Notes under the pieces: generated by a model
What the model was told of the DNA's origin: nothing
Databases searched by the model: none
What the model saw: the letters and a program-made list of their open reading frames with translations, nothing else
Assembly (NCBI GenBank): GCA_002721875.1
Contig: PBLU01000027.1
Coordinates: 1-14,896 of the forward strand
Direction: 5' to 3'
Length of the DNA: 14,896 nt
From: Chloroflexota bacterium
GTDB taxonomy: Bacteria > Chloroflexota > Dehalococcoidia > UBA1151 > TMED-70
Shown: positions 7,281-14,896 of the stretch, one piece after another
Numbering within the stretch: the stretch's first letter is position 1
Layout of the letters: each line of letters opens with the position of its first letter
Made by a program: the position numbers and the translations under genes

Positions 7281-7851
7281 TGTTCCAAAAAATCAAATTG
7301 ATTTGATTAATTTGATTTTTGCAGAGCTTGAGATTACTTATCATAATCAATTTCATAAAGCTTTTCCGCATGAGGAAAGCGTCAAACTTGCAAAACAATT
7401 ATGGCTTGCAAAACTTGAAGGTTTCGAAAATCAGATAGTTTTCAAAGCTATCGATGAGATTATTGAAACTTCAAAATACTTGCCAAGTTTAAGCGACGTA
7501 CTTTCAAAAACTAAAGAGGTAAGAAATAAAACAAACAACATTCCTTCATCAGTTGATGCCTACAAAGAAGCTACTTCTTTGGGAGAGAAGAATCCCTCCG
7601 ACTATAAATGGTCTCATCCTTTCATTTATCATGTTGGTTGTGAGGTTGGCTGGTATAGACTCAAAACCGAGTCAGAAAAATTTATTAAAGATACATTTAT
7701 ACAAACTTATAACGAAATGGCCGAGTCCTTGAGTAAAGATTCTCCGTTTTTACAATTACCAAAAAAAGAAAAACTATTAAAAAATTCAAATGCTTTGTCT
7801 AAAAAAGAAAAGCTTAAAGAACTAGAAAAATTAAAGAAAAAATTTCTTTAG
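7252..7851 (+). CDS. Replication protein P-like (lambda P family) putative helicase loader
   Basis: A 199-residue protein with the layout of the lambda replication protein P family. A helical N-terminal half holds LAKQLWLAKLEGFENQIVFK (46-65), where the Trp and the following helix are typical. Then comes YLPSLSDVLSK (76-86), matching the family's 'flPs..eF' motif. The C-terminal half has WSHPFIYHVGCEVGWYRLK (120-138) and a helix ending TYNEMAE, then a Lys-rich coiled tail (170-199). No Walker A motif is seen, so it is not an ATPase loader like DnaC. Lambda P binds DnaB and delivers it to the initiator; an analogous role with the DnaT-like partner is inferred. The start lies 29 bases inside the upstream gene. 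No phage structural or integration genes are nearby. Confidence 0.7.
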   Translation: MSGQLTTKIDVPKNQIDLINLIFAELEITYHNQFHKAFPHEESVKLAKQLWLAKLEGFENQIVFKAIDEIIETSKYLPSLSDVLSKTKEVRNKTNNIPSSVDAYKEATSLGEKNPSDYKWSHPFIYHVGCEVGWYRLKTESEKFIKDTFIQTYNEMAESLSKDSPFLQLPKKEKLLKNSNALSKKEKLKELEKLKKKFL

Positions 7852-7957
7852 TTACTCTTGATATAATTTGCTTCGCCTAGATATAGATAAATAGTTATAA
7901 AGACTTATAATTTGACAGTAGTAATGTCATAATTGCGCTCTTACGTCTGAAAGAAGT
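7852..7957 (+). promoter_or_regulatory. Intergenic region with promoter and operator-like repeat ahead of the efflux genes
   Basis: This 106-base gap is the largest in the window. It holds a perfect TATAAT at 7906-7911 with no convincing -35 at the right distance. Immediately after it, TGACA (7913-7917) and TGTCA (7925-7929) form an inverted repeat with a 7-base spacer, centred about where transcription would start. That is the position and shape of a TetR- or MarR-type repressor site, as often found before RND pump genes, but no regulator gene is adjacent. TTGACA at 7912-7917 could also be read as a -35, yet no -10 lies 16-18 bases downstream. No rho-independent terminator is visible after the P-like gene. 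Confidence 0.35.
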
Positions 7958-9016
7958 ATGAATAATGTAATTAAATTAATCCTAAACAGGTCCAACATTG
8001 AATGGGCCTTGATTTTTATTGGCTTTGCAGTCATATGGATGATTTCAGGACTATTCATTCAAGAACCTGAGAGCCCTCCAATTCCAGAAAAAAAAGATAC
8101 TATGGTAAGAGTAGTAGATCAAAAAGCACAAAACTTTTCTAAAGAAATCGTCGTAAAAGGATTCACCGAAGCAGACAAAAAGGTTTTAGTAAAATCTGAA
8201 ACCTCAGGAAAAATTATTTCATTACCTGTACCGCAAGGAACTTTTGTTGAAGAGGGAGAAGTAATTTGTTCCTTATTTATCGCAGAAAGAAAGGCTAATT
8301 ATGATAAAGCCTTGCTTGATTATAACTCTGCAAAAAAACTTTTTGAAGAAGAGCTCTTTTCCTCAAAGCAATTACAAAATGCTAAATCAATTTATGAAAG
8401 GTCTAAATTAGAATTAGATTATGCAAACATTAAAGCTCCTTTCAGTGGCGTCGTAGATAAAATAGATTTAGATGTAGGGGATTTTTTAAATAGAGGATCA
8501 ACTTGCGCAACCTTGCTTGACCTTGATCCAATGATTGTGAAAGGAGATATCTCTGAAGATGAGCTATCAGTTGTATCTAGAGATAGCAAAGTCAAAGTAA
8601 TAACAAATGATGGCTCCGCTTTTGAGGGTCAAGTTACTTTTATTTCCTCTTCTGCTGATGAGATGATGCATACTTTTGCAATAGAAATAGCTATTGCAAA
8701 TCCTGACGGTAAGATAAAAGATGGTCAGTCCGCAAAGGCAATACTTTTAGCAAAACCAGAACCTGCTCACCTTGTGCCTTTATCAATTCTTAGATTAGAT
8801 CCTGAAGGAAATTTAGGTTTGAGAATTGTAGATAAAAACGATTTAGTTAAATTCTTTAAGGTAGAGTTTCTTCAAGATACAGAAAAAGGTGTTTGGGTAA
8901 CTGGATTACCTTTAAACTCAAGAATCATTACTGTTGGGCAAGACTATGTAAATAATAATGAAAAAGTAGACGTTGCTGTTGACTACAGATTGAAGCAGGA
9001 TGAAAGCATTAATTGA
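7958..9016 (+). CDS. RND efflux periplasmic adaptor subunit (membrane fusion protein)
   Basis: Adaptor of a tripartite RND efflux pump, linking the inner-membrane permease to an outer-membrane channel. It has 352 residues. A hydrophobic segment at about 16-34 (WALIFIGFAVIWMISGLFI) follows a short basic N-terminus. No lipobox cysteine is seen, so it is probably a membrane anchor. The first lipoyl half-motif is about 74-108 (VKSETSGKIISLPVPQGTFV). A short coiled-coil hairpin spans about 110-152. The second lipoyl half follows as IKAPFSGVVDKIDLDVGDFL (158-177), then beta-barrel and membrane-proximal domains. It overlaps the permease gene by 17 bases. Substrate cannot be told from sequence. No outer-membrane factor gene is present, so a TolC-like channel must be encoded elsewhere. 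Confidence 0.9.
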   Translation: MNNVIKLILNRSNIEWALIFIGFAVIWMISGLFIQEPESPPIPEKKDTMVRVVDQKAQNFSKEIVVKGFTEADKKVLVKSETSGKIISLPVPQGTFVEEGEVICSLFIAERKANYDKALLDYNSAKKLFEEELFSSKQLQNAKSIYERSKLELDYANIKAPFSGVVDKIDLDVGDFLNRGSTCATLLDLDPMIVKGDISEDELSVVSRDSKVKVITNDGSAFEGQVTFISSSADEMMHTFAIEIAIANPDGKIKDGQSAKAILLAKPEPAHLVPLSILRLDPEGNLGLRIVDKNDLVKFFKVEFLQDTEKGVWVTGLPLNSRIITVGQDYVNNNEKVDVAVDYRLKQDESIN

Positions 9017-12000
9017 TTTTTTTATAGACCGTTATAAGGCTACTTTTACTTTCTTATTCTTTTTACTCATTTGGGGTATTACTTCAGTACAGCAGATGCC
9101 TGCTGCTGCCTACTCGGATATAAATATTCCATATGTCTTTATAGCTACCGCATATGATGGTGTTTCAGCCCAAGATGCTGAAAGACTCGTTACGAGACCA
9201 TTAGAACAGAAATTAAAAACCGTTGACGAATTAGTTGACATGCAATCTTACAGCAGACAAAACATGTCTTATCTAATTCTTGAATTTCCTGTTTCTTACT
9301 CTAAAGACAAGGCTGTTCAAGATGTGAGAGACTTAGTTGATGAGACATCGCCAGATCTTCCAGCAGAATCTGAGACGCCACTTGTTCAGGAGTTTAGTCT
9401 TGATCAATTCCCTATTCTTGATGTAAATCTAATTTCGAATGCTTCTAATCAGAGAGAGTTATTAGCTTTTGCAAGAGAATTACAGGATTTAATAGAAGCA
9501 ATTCCAGAAGTTTTAGAAGCTGATTTAAGAGGGGTTCCAGATGATCTCTTAGAAGCAACAATCGATAAGAACAAATTGGAAAGCTATAACGTCTCGCCTA
9601 GAGATTTATACAACGCAATTGCGGATAACAACAGAGCTATACCTGCAGGAAACTTAAGGTCATCTACTGGAAAGTTTGGGGTGCTGGTTCCATCGGTATT
9701 CGAAAGTGTTTCAGATGTAGAAAACATACCTGTCATAGAAAGCAGAGGGAAAGTAATTACTCTTAAAGATTTAGTAAACCTAAGAAGAACATATAAAGAC
9801 AGAGATTCTTTCTCTCGTGTAAACGGTAAAGATGCGGTAACGCTATCAGTTTTGAAAAAGACTGACGCTCGAGAGGTTATAGCGGCCGGAAAGGTAAATG
9901 CTGTGATCGATTCAGTAAGACCAAATCTTCCGGAAGGCATAGAGTTGGTAATTACCCAAGACAGAACTGGATGGTCTTCGGAAATGGTATATGCCCTCGG
10001 AGGAAATATTTTAACGGCAATGCTTTTGGTAATGATGATTGTCGTAAGCACAATGGGATTACGTTCTTCAGGAATAGTTGCAATGGCCATTCCAACTTGT
10101 TTTGTATCTGCATGTATTTTTCTTTCTTCAATTGATTACAACTTTAACTTCATGGTTTGTTTTGGTTTTTTGATTTCCCTTGGAATGTTAATAGATGGTT
10201 GTGTGGTCGTAAGTGAATATGCTGACAGAAAGATGAGTGAAGGATACAACAGAATAGAAGCCTACAAAATTTCAGCAAAACGAATGTTTTGGCCAGTGAC
10301 AGTTTCATCTGCCACTACTCTAGCCATATTCGTTCCGCTTTTATTCTGGGAAGGTGTTTCTGGTCAATTCATGAGGCCAATGATTGTTACCCTATTCACG
10401 GTTCTCACCGCATCACTTTTTTATACGTTGATATTTACTCCGGCTATAGGATCAAGGTTTGGAAATTTGGGTAAAAGAAAGTCTAAGACATTGGACAATG
10501 TAGCAGTATTGGAAAATGGAAATCCAACCGAAATTGATGGAATTACTGGAATTTATGCCAGAATTTTAAATAAGCTAATCGATGCCCCAGGAAAGTTTAT
10601 CGTTTTTGTTATGCTGATAGTGGTGACAATCGGTTCACTTTATATCGAACATGCCCCCGGAAGTAGATTTTTTATTGAGGAAGAACCTATAGAGATGGAG
10701 GTAAAAATTGAAGGCCGAGGAAGCTTTGCAGAAACTGAGAAATTAGGTTTCTTGAAAGAAGTTGAAGAAATTGTCTTATCTATTCCGGGGCCTAAATCTT
10801 TTTCACTGAATATGAATGGCGCAGGAGATCCTAGAGATCGGGGAAATGCAGACGAAATTGGGACAATTTTTATTGAAATGCCATTTGAGAAAGATCTGAA
10901 AAATGACGGATGGACAGTTTATGATGCGCTTGTAGAAAAAACTAAAGATATCCCTGGGTTGAGAGTGACTGCAAGTGTTAGAGAAAATGGGCCGCCTCAA
11001 GACTCTCCTATAGAAATTACCATTTTTGGCTCTAATGAAGCTCTTTTAAAGAAGGCAACTATGGGTCTGACAAATTATATGAAAAATTCAGTGCCTGGAG
11101 CTAAAAATGTTTACAACACAATACCCACAGACTACCTAAAATGGACTGTAAAAATAGATAAGGAAAAAGCTAAACAATTTGGTGTGACTACAACAGACAT
11201 TGGGACCGCTATTCAATTTATGACTGCGGGCATAAAGGTTGGAGAATATAGACCTAAAGATTTAGATGAGGAAGTCGACATAAGGGTGAGATTCCCAGAA
11301 AATCAAAGGCGCCTTGATCAATTTAGCGAATTGACTGTAAATACAAGATTTGGTCAAGCACCCCTCAGTAGTTTTGTAAAAATTGAGCCTAATTATATAG
11401 CGCCTTCAATTAGAAGAGTGTCAGCAAAACGAGCCTATACCATAGCTGGAGAATATGCCAAAGGCGCTTTGATTGAAGACGTTGCGCCTAAAATAGAGCA
11501 ATGGGTGTTAGATAATAATGAATATGAAGAACTTCAATTTAAATTTGGGGGTCAGCAAGAGGAAATTGAAGCAAACACAGCATTCTTTATAAGCGCTTTT
11601 TTTATAGGAGTATTTTTGATGTCGATATTGCTCATGATTCAATTAAATAGCTTTTATCAAATATTTGTTATCGTTTCTGCAGTTATGCTGTCTACCTCTG
11701 GGGTCTTATTAGGACTTTTAGTGACGCAAAGTATTTACAGCGCTATTTTCACAAGTTTGGGGATAGTCTCTCTTGCTGGAATTGTTGTTAACAACAATAT
11801 TGTGCTTGTGGATACCTATAATGTTATTACGAAAACAAATCCAGAGCTTTCAAGAAAAGAAATTATCATCCGAACAGCCGCACAAAGATTTAGACCTATT
11901 ATTTTGACTACAGCTACTACAGTGATAGGTCTTCTGCCACTTGCTCTGGGGGTAGGAATAGATCTTTATGCTAGAGAAATTGAACTTACGGGAAGAGTCA

Positions 12001-12161
12001 TTGAGTGGTGGCAACCTATGTCATTTGCCGTTGTTTGTGGACTTACGTTTGCATCGGTATTAACCTTGTTCCTGACGCCTTGTTGGCTTATGCTACCAGT
12101 ATCAATTAAAAACACACTGAACAATTTAATTAACTTATTCAAAAAAACCGCAAGTGACTGA
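9000..12161 (+). CDS. RND efflux transporter permease subunit (AcrB/MdtBC-like)
   Basis: Proton-driven inner-membrane pump of 1053 residues, the normal size for the HAE-1 type. TM1 is about 11-30, a large periplasmic porter loop runs to about 330, and TM2-6 occupy about 335-480. The second half repeats this from about 530 to 1045. AYDGVSAQDAERLVTRPLEQ (52-71) is a standard family block. In TM4 the usual Asp-Asp pair reads Asp399-Gly400 (LGMLIDGCVVVSEYADRKM). In TM10 the AcrB lysine position is Asn931 (GIVVNNNIVLVD). RFRPIILTTATTVIGLLPLA in the C-terminal half is conserved. I recall a subgroup with the same IDG/VDG motif, so the substitution is likely a lineage feature and not a defect. Drug, lipid or metabolite export are all possible; metal-type (CusA) signatures are not seen. 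Confidence 0.93.
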   Translation: MKALIDFFIDRYKATFTFLFFLLIWGITSVQQMPAAAYSDINIPYVFIATAYDGVSAQDAERLVTRPLEQKLKTVDELVDMQSYSRQNMSYLILEFPVSYSKDKAVQDVRDLVDETSPDLPAESETPLVQEFSLDQFPILDVNLISNASNQRELLAFARELQDLIEAIPEVLEADLRGVPDDLLEATIDKNKLESYNVSPRDLYNAIADNNRAIPAGNLRSSTGKFGVLVPSVFESVSDVENIPVIESRGKVITLKDLVNLRRTYKDRDSFSRVNGKDAVTLSVLKKTDAREVIAAGKVNAVIDSVRPNLPEGIELVITQDRTGWSSEMVYALGGNILTAMLLVMMIVVSTMGLRSSGIVAMAIPTCFVSACIFLSSIDYNFNFMVCFGFLISLGMLIDGCVVVSEYADRKMSEGYNRIEAYKISAKRMFWPVTVSSATTLAIFVPLLFWEGVSGQFMRPMIVTLFTVLTASLFYTLIFTPAIGSRFGNLGKRKSKTLDNVAVLENGNPTEIDGITGIYARILNKLIDAPGKFIVFVMLIVVTIGSLYIEHAPGSRFFIEEEPIEMEVKIEGRGSFAETEKLGFLKEVEEIVLSIPGPKSFSLNMNGAGDPRDRGNADEIGTIFIEMPFEKDLKNDGWTVYDALVEKTKDIPGLRVTASVRENGPPQDSPIEITIFGSNEALLKKATMGLTNYMKNSVPGAKNVYNTIPTDYLKWTVKIDKEKAKQFGVTTTDIGTAIQFMTAGIKVGEYRPKDLDEEVDIRVRFPENQRRLDQFSELTVNTRFGQAPLSSFVKIEPNYIAPSIRRVSAKRAYTIAGEYAKGALIEDVAPKIEQWVLDNNEYEELQFKFGGQQEEIEANTAFFISAFFIGVFLMSILLMIQLNSFYQIFVIVSAVMLSTSGVLLGLLVTQSIYSAIFTSLGIVSLAGIVVNNNIVLVDTYNVITKTNPELSRKEIIIRTAAQRFRPIILTTATTVIGLLPLALGVGIDLYAREIELTGRVIEWWQPMSFAVVCGLTFASVLTLFLTPCWLMLPVSIKNTLNNLINLFKKTASD

Positions 12162-12396
12162 TAAATCAAAAGAATCCAATTTAGACTTTGAAAAATCTCT
12201 TGAGAAGTTAGAAAAGATCGTAGACGAATTAGAAAATGGCGATCTTTCTTTAGAGAAATCCATCAAAACCTTTGAAGAAGGAGTCAAAATAACTAAACAT
12301 TGTCAAAGCTTGTTAAATAAAGCTGAGTTAAAGATTCAAAAACTTTTAGAAAAAGACGACGGCTCTCTTACTCTAGAAGAGTTTGATGAAAGCTAA
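12154..12396 (+). CDS. xseB: Exodeoxyribonuclease VII small subunit (XseB)
   Basis: Small subunit that, in several copies, binds XseA to form exonuclease VII, which degrades single-stranded DNA in repair. At 80 residues it matches E. coli in length. The conserved core is DFEKSLEKLEKIVDELENGD (10-29), then LSLEKSIKTFEEGVKITKHC, then a coiled helix NKAELKIQKLL. The start is a GTG at 12154 that overlaps the permease stop (12159-12161) by 8 bases; no ATG in frame gives the conserved N-terminus. It overlaps ispA by 11 bases. The xseB-ispA-dxs order is classic for gammaproteobacteria. The coupling to a pump gene upstream is less usual. Confidence 0.93.
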   Translation: MTDKSKESNLDFEKSLEKLEKIVDELENGDLSLEKSIKTFEEGVKITKHCQSLLNKAELKIQKLLEKDDGSLTLEEFDES

Positions 12397-13303
12397 ATTA
12401 AAAAAAAATACAATCAAAAACCTTTCCTTCTTAGATTCAAATCTCAAAAGAATAAATGAGGCTATAGTCTCATCTTTGCCTCCAAAAAATTTATCTAGAA
12501 TTTCAAAGGCAATTCATTATTCTGTTTTAAATGGAGGTAAAAGAATAAGACCTCAACTTGTGCTACTAATGGCAGATGCATTAAATGTCGATGTTTCTAA
12601 AAAAACAATAGACTTAATGGCTGCGTCAGGCGAACTAATACACTGCTATTCTCTAATACACGATGATTTGCCTGCAATGGATGATGACGACTACAGGAGA
12701 GGTAAGCTCTCCTGCCATAAGAAATTTGATGAAGCCACAGCAATTCTTGCTGGAGACGCGATTCAGCCTCTTGCTTTAGAAGTTTTAACCACAATCAAAG
12801 ATAAAAATTTAAAGCCGGAAACAAAACTTTTAATAATAAATCTTTTTGCTAAAGCATGTGGACCAAAAGGAATGGTTGAAGGTCAAAATAGAGATCTTCA
12901 ATCAGAAAATAAGAAAATTAATTTAAAAGAATTAGATCAAATTCATTATTTAAAGACGGGAAAACTTATAGAAGCATGCGTGGAGTCAATCTGCTTATTA
13001 AAAAAAGATTTACCAAAAAACCATAAAAAGTCTTTTTTAGAATTTGCAAAAAAATTTGGACTAGCTTTTCAAATCAAAGATGACATCCTTGATATTATGG
13101 GAGATGAAACAAAGTTAGGGAAACCAATAAAATCTGACTTAAAAAATAATAAAAGTTCCTACCCTTCTATTCTGGGTTTAGAAAAATCTGAAAAACGCGC
13201 AAGAAATTTATGTGACGAAGCCTTAAAAATATTAGAATCTCTTCCTTATAATACCAATAAACTAATCAGACTATCTGAATTCATAATAGAAAGAGACAAT
13301 TAA
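12386..13303 (+). CDS. ispA: (2E,6E)-farnesyl diphosphate synthase (IspA)
   Basis: Short-chain polyprenyl diphosphate synthase that condenses DMAPP/GPP with IPP to farnesyl diphosphate, precursor of the ubiquinone tail and undecaprenyl carrier. It has 305 residues from the ATG at 12386; a TTG at 12383 directly before it would add one residue and is not preferred. [10 protein letters not shown] (49-58) binds IPP. The first Asp-rich motif is [10 protein letters not shown] (93-102), with Asp93, Asp94 and Asp99. The second is DDILD (232-236), followed by [22 protein letters not shown], whose lysines bind diphosphate. The residues before the first motif (CYSLIHDD) match E. coli IspA, consistent with a C15 product, although C10 or C20 cannot be excluded by eye. 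It ends in TAATG shared with dxs. Confidence 0.94.
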   Translation: MKAKLKKNTIKNLSFLDSNLKRINEAIVSSLPPKNLSRISKAIHYSVLNGGKRIRPQLVLLMADALNVDVSKKTIDLMAASGELIHCYSLIHDDLPAMDDDDYRRGKLSCHKKFDEATAILAGDAIQPLALEVLTTIKDKNLKPETKLLIINLFAKACGPKGMVEGQNRDLQSENKKINLKELDQIHYLKTGKLIEACVESICLLKKDLPKNHKKSFLEFAKKFGLAFQIKDDILDIMGDETKLGKPIKSDLKNNKSSYPSILGLEKSEKRARNLCDEALKILESLPYNTNKLIRLSEFIIERDN

Positions 13304-14896
13304 TGAAGATATTTAAAGAAATTCCTGCTTTTCCTCCAATAACACCCCTTTTGGATAAAGTTAATCTTCCCGAAGATCTTAGAAATTTCGATAAAGAACA
13401 ACTAAGAAAATTAGCGGATGAATTGAGAGAGTTTTTAATTTATTCTGTTGGTCAAAGTGGCGGACACTTTGGAGCGGGTTTAGGCGTTGTCGAACTAACA
13501 ATTGCTCTACATTATGTATTTAATACTCCGGATGACAAGCTAGTTTGGGATGTTGGTCATCAAGCGTATCCTCATAAAATTATTACAGGAAGGAAGAACG
13601 ATATAACATCAATTAGACACAAGGATGGGTTGCACCCCTTCACGAATATAGATGAAAGCATTTATGATGCTTTTGGAGCGGGACATTCTAGTACATCCAT
13701 AAGCGCTAGCTTAGGTATGTCTATAGCTGAGCCTGATAAAAATCATATAGCAGTTATTGGAGATGGCTCAATGACAGCAGGTATGGCATTTGAAGCCCTC
13801 GCGCATGCTGGATCAACTGATAGTAATTTATTGGTAATACTAAATGATAATAACATGTCAATTTCGCGAAATACGGGTGGAATTTCAAACTATTTAGCTA
13901 GAATCTGGTCAAGTAGGATTTATACTTCCATTCGGGAAGGAGGAAAGACAGCTTTGAGATTTATTCCTTCGGCAAAAAACTTTGCTAAAAAAGCTGAAAC
14001 TCATTTTAAAGGAATGTTAACTCCAGGAACTCTCTTCGAAGAACTAGGTTTTAATTATATTGGACCTATGGACGGCCATAATTTGTCAGAAATTATAAGA
14101 ACTCTAAAAAATCTAAAGAACTTATCTGGTCCTAAGCTTCTGCATGTAATTACTACTAAAGGAAAAGGTTTTTTGCCAGCGGAAAATGATCCTATTGGAT
14201 TTCATGCATTGAACAAAATTGAAAAAGAAGATTCTAAAACAAAAGGTGTTAAATACTCCAGTATCTTTGGTGAATGGTTGTGCGAAACAGCAAGGCGAGG
14301 TGACAGAGATTTAATGGCTATTACGCCCGCTATGTCAGAGGGTTCTGGCATGAATGATTTTAAAAAAGCTTTTCCAAATCAATTTTTTGATGTTGCTATC
14401 GCAGAGCAACATAGCATGACCTTTGCTGCTGGCTTAGCTAAAGTAGGAAAAAAACCAGTTTTAGCAATTTATTCAACTTTTCTGCAAAGAGCTTACGACC
14501 AACTTATTCATGATGTAGCTTTGCAGGGCCTTAACGTCACTCTTGCAATAGATAGAGCAGGGTTTGTTGGAGGAGATGGAGCAACTCATGCGGGTATTTT
14601 TGATGTGGCCTACTTAAGATGTATTCCAAATATGGTGATTATGTCCCCTTCTAATGAAAATGAATGTTGGAAGATGTTGAACACGGGTTATAACTTTAAT
14701 GGACCTGCGGCAATTAGATATCCAAGAGGTGAAGGTGTAGGGATAGATCTTCCAGAAAAAGGAACTCCCCTAGAAATTGGAAAAGGTCGCATTATAAAGG
14801 ATGGGAAAAGTGGGGTTGCCATTCTAAATTTTGGAGCCCATTTGAAGGAGGTAAAAGATGCCTCTGAAATCTTACTTCAATCTGGTATTGATATAA
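13303..14896 (+). CDS. dxs: 1-deoxy-D-xylulose-5-phosphate synthase (Dxs), C-terminus beyond the window
   Basis: Thiamine-diphosphate enzyme for the first step of the MEP isoprenoid pathway, joining pyruvate and glyceraldehyde 3-phosphate. About 531 of an expected 620 residues lie in the window, and the frame is open to the last base. Visible signatures are [10 protein letters not shown] with His55 (52-61), [16 protein letters not shown] (82-97), [10 protein letters not shown] (126-135), the cofactor motif [13 protein letters not shown] (153-165) with NDNNMSIS (181-188), and [14 protein letters not shown] (246-259). In the second domain [13 protein letters not shown] (366-378) contains catalytic Glu368, and [14 protein letters not shown] follows. 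The ATG at 13303 shares its A with the ispA TAA, a one-base overlap that suggests tight coupling. The missing part is the transketolase C-terminal domain. Confidence 0.96.
   Translation, partial: MKIFKEIPAFPPITPLLDKVNLPEDLRNFDKEQLRKLADELREFLIYSVGQSGGHFGAGLGVVELTIALHYVFNTPDDKLVWDVGHQAYPHKIITGRKNDITSIRHKDGLHPFTNIDESIYDAFGAGHSSTSISASLGMSIAEPDKNHIAVIGDGSMTAGMAFEALAHAGSTDSNLLVILNDNNMSISRNTGGISNYLARIWSSRIYTSIREGGKTALRFIPSAKNFAKKAETHFKGMLTPGTLFEELGFNYIGPMDGHNLSEIIRTLKNLKNLSGPKLLHVITTKGKGFLPAENDPIGFHALNKIEKEDSKTKGVKYSSIFGEWLCETARRGDRDLMAITPAMSEGSGMNDFKKAFPNQFFDVAIAEQHSMTFAAGLAKVGKKPVLAIYSTFLQRAYDQLIHDVALQGLNVTLAIDRAGFVGGDGATHAGIFDVAYLRCIPNMVIMSPSNENECWKMLNTGYNFNGPAAIRYPRGEGVGIDLPEKGTPLEIGKGRIIKDGKSGVAILNFGAHLKEVKDASEILLQSGIDI

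Noticed and set aside
6315..7851. Prophage or mobile-element origin of the DnaT-like and P-like genes as a recent insertion
   Set aside because: No integrase, attachment repeats, tRNA or phage structural genes are seen. The pair is spaced and overlapped like its neighbours and base composition does not change by eye. An ancient phage origin remains possible.
9584..10090. Minus-strand open frame of 168 codons inside the RND permease gene
   Set aside because: It is antisense to a well-conserved region of the permease, has no recognisable domain or ribosome site, and is explained by the coding constraints of the opposite strand.
10197..10199. Glycine in the permease TM4 motif as a sign of an inactivated pump
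   Set aside because: The frame is intact over 1053 codons, the other family motifs are conserved, and similar Asp-Gly motifs are remembered in other homologues.
12383..12385. TTG start for ispA
   Set aside because: It is immediately followed by an ATG that gives the normal N-terminus, so the ATG is preferred.

Overview
The window is a densely packed chromosomal segment of about 14.9 kb from an AT-rich bacterium (roughly one third G+C by eye). The gene content points to a free-living gammaproteobacterium with a compact genome. UbiG indicates ubiquinone respiration. The AroG-type DAHP synthase matches E. coli AroG position for position at the metal ligands. The xseB-ispA-dxs order is the usual gammaproteobacterial one. 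ScpAB is present, which implies SMC-ScpAB rather than MukBEF and argues against Enterobacterales, Vibrionales and Pasteurellales. A marine lineage of the SAR86 type would fit the base composition, very short spacers and weak Shine-Dalgarno signals, but this is inference. No rRNA, tRNA, CRISPR, insertion sequence or integrase was seen.

Layout. (1) Bases 1-1398, plus strand: a possible tail of an upstream gene, then ubiG and an overlapping HAD phosphatase that looks more like MupP (MurNAc-6-phosphate phosphatase) than a generic phosphoglycolate phosphatase. (2) Bases 1391-5188, minus strand: nadE, scpA, scpB and rluB, transcribed towards the mupP end and overlapping it by 8 bases. They cover NAD synthesis, chromosome condensation and 23S rRNA modification. 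(3) A 52-base divergent gap at 5189-5240, then a plus-strand block 5241-7851: aroG followed 3 bases later by a DnaT-like protein with three DNA-binding repeats, which overlaps a gene resembling lambda replication protein P. (4) A 106-base gap with a promoter- and operator-like signal, then 7958-12161: an RND efflux adaptor and an overlapping RND permease. (5) Bases 12154-14896: xseB, ispA and dxs (cut by the window end), each overlapping its neighbour. The first overlaps the end of the pump gene.

How they fit together. Most genes are housekeeping: cofactor, aromatic amino acid and isoprenoid synthesis, wall recycling and chromosome maintenance. Dxs and IspA act at the first step and at the farnesyl-diphosphate step of the isoprenoid route, which also supplies the ubiquinone tail used with UbiG. 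The least ordinary part is the DnaT-like and P-like pair downstream of aroG. It looks like a chromosomal, possibly phage-derived, DnaB-loading or replication-restart module. Its DnaT domain is triplicated with an exact 73-residue period. No intergenic stretch exceeds 300 bases; the largest is 7852-7957.
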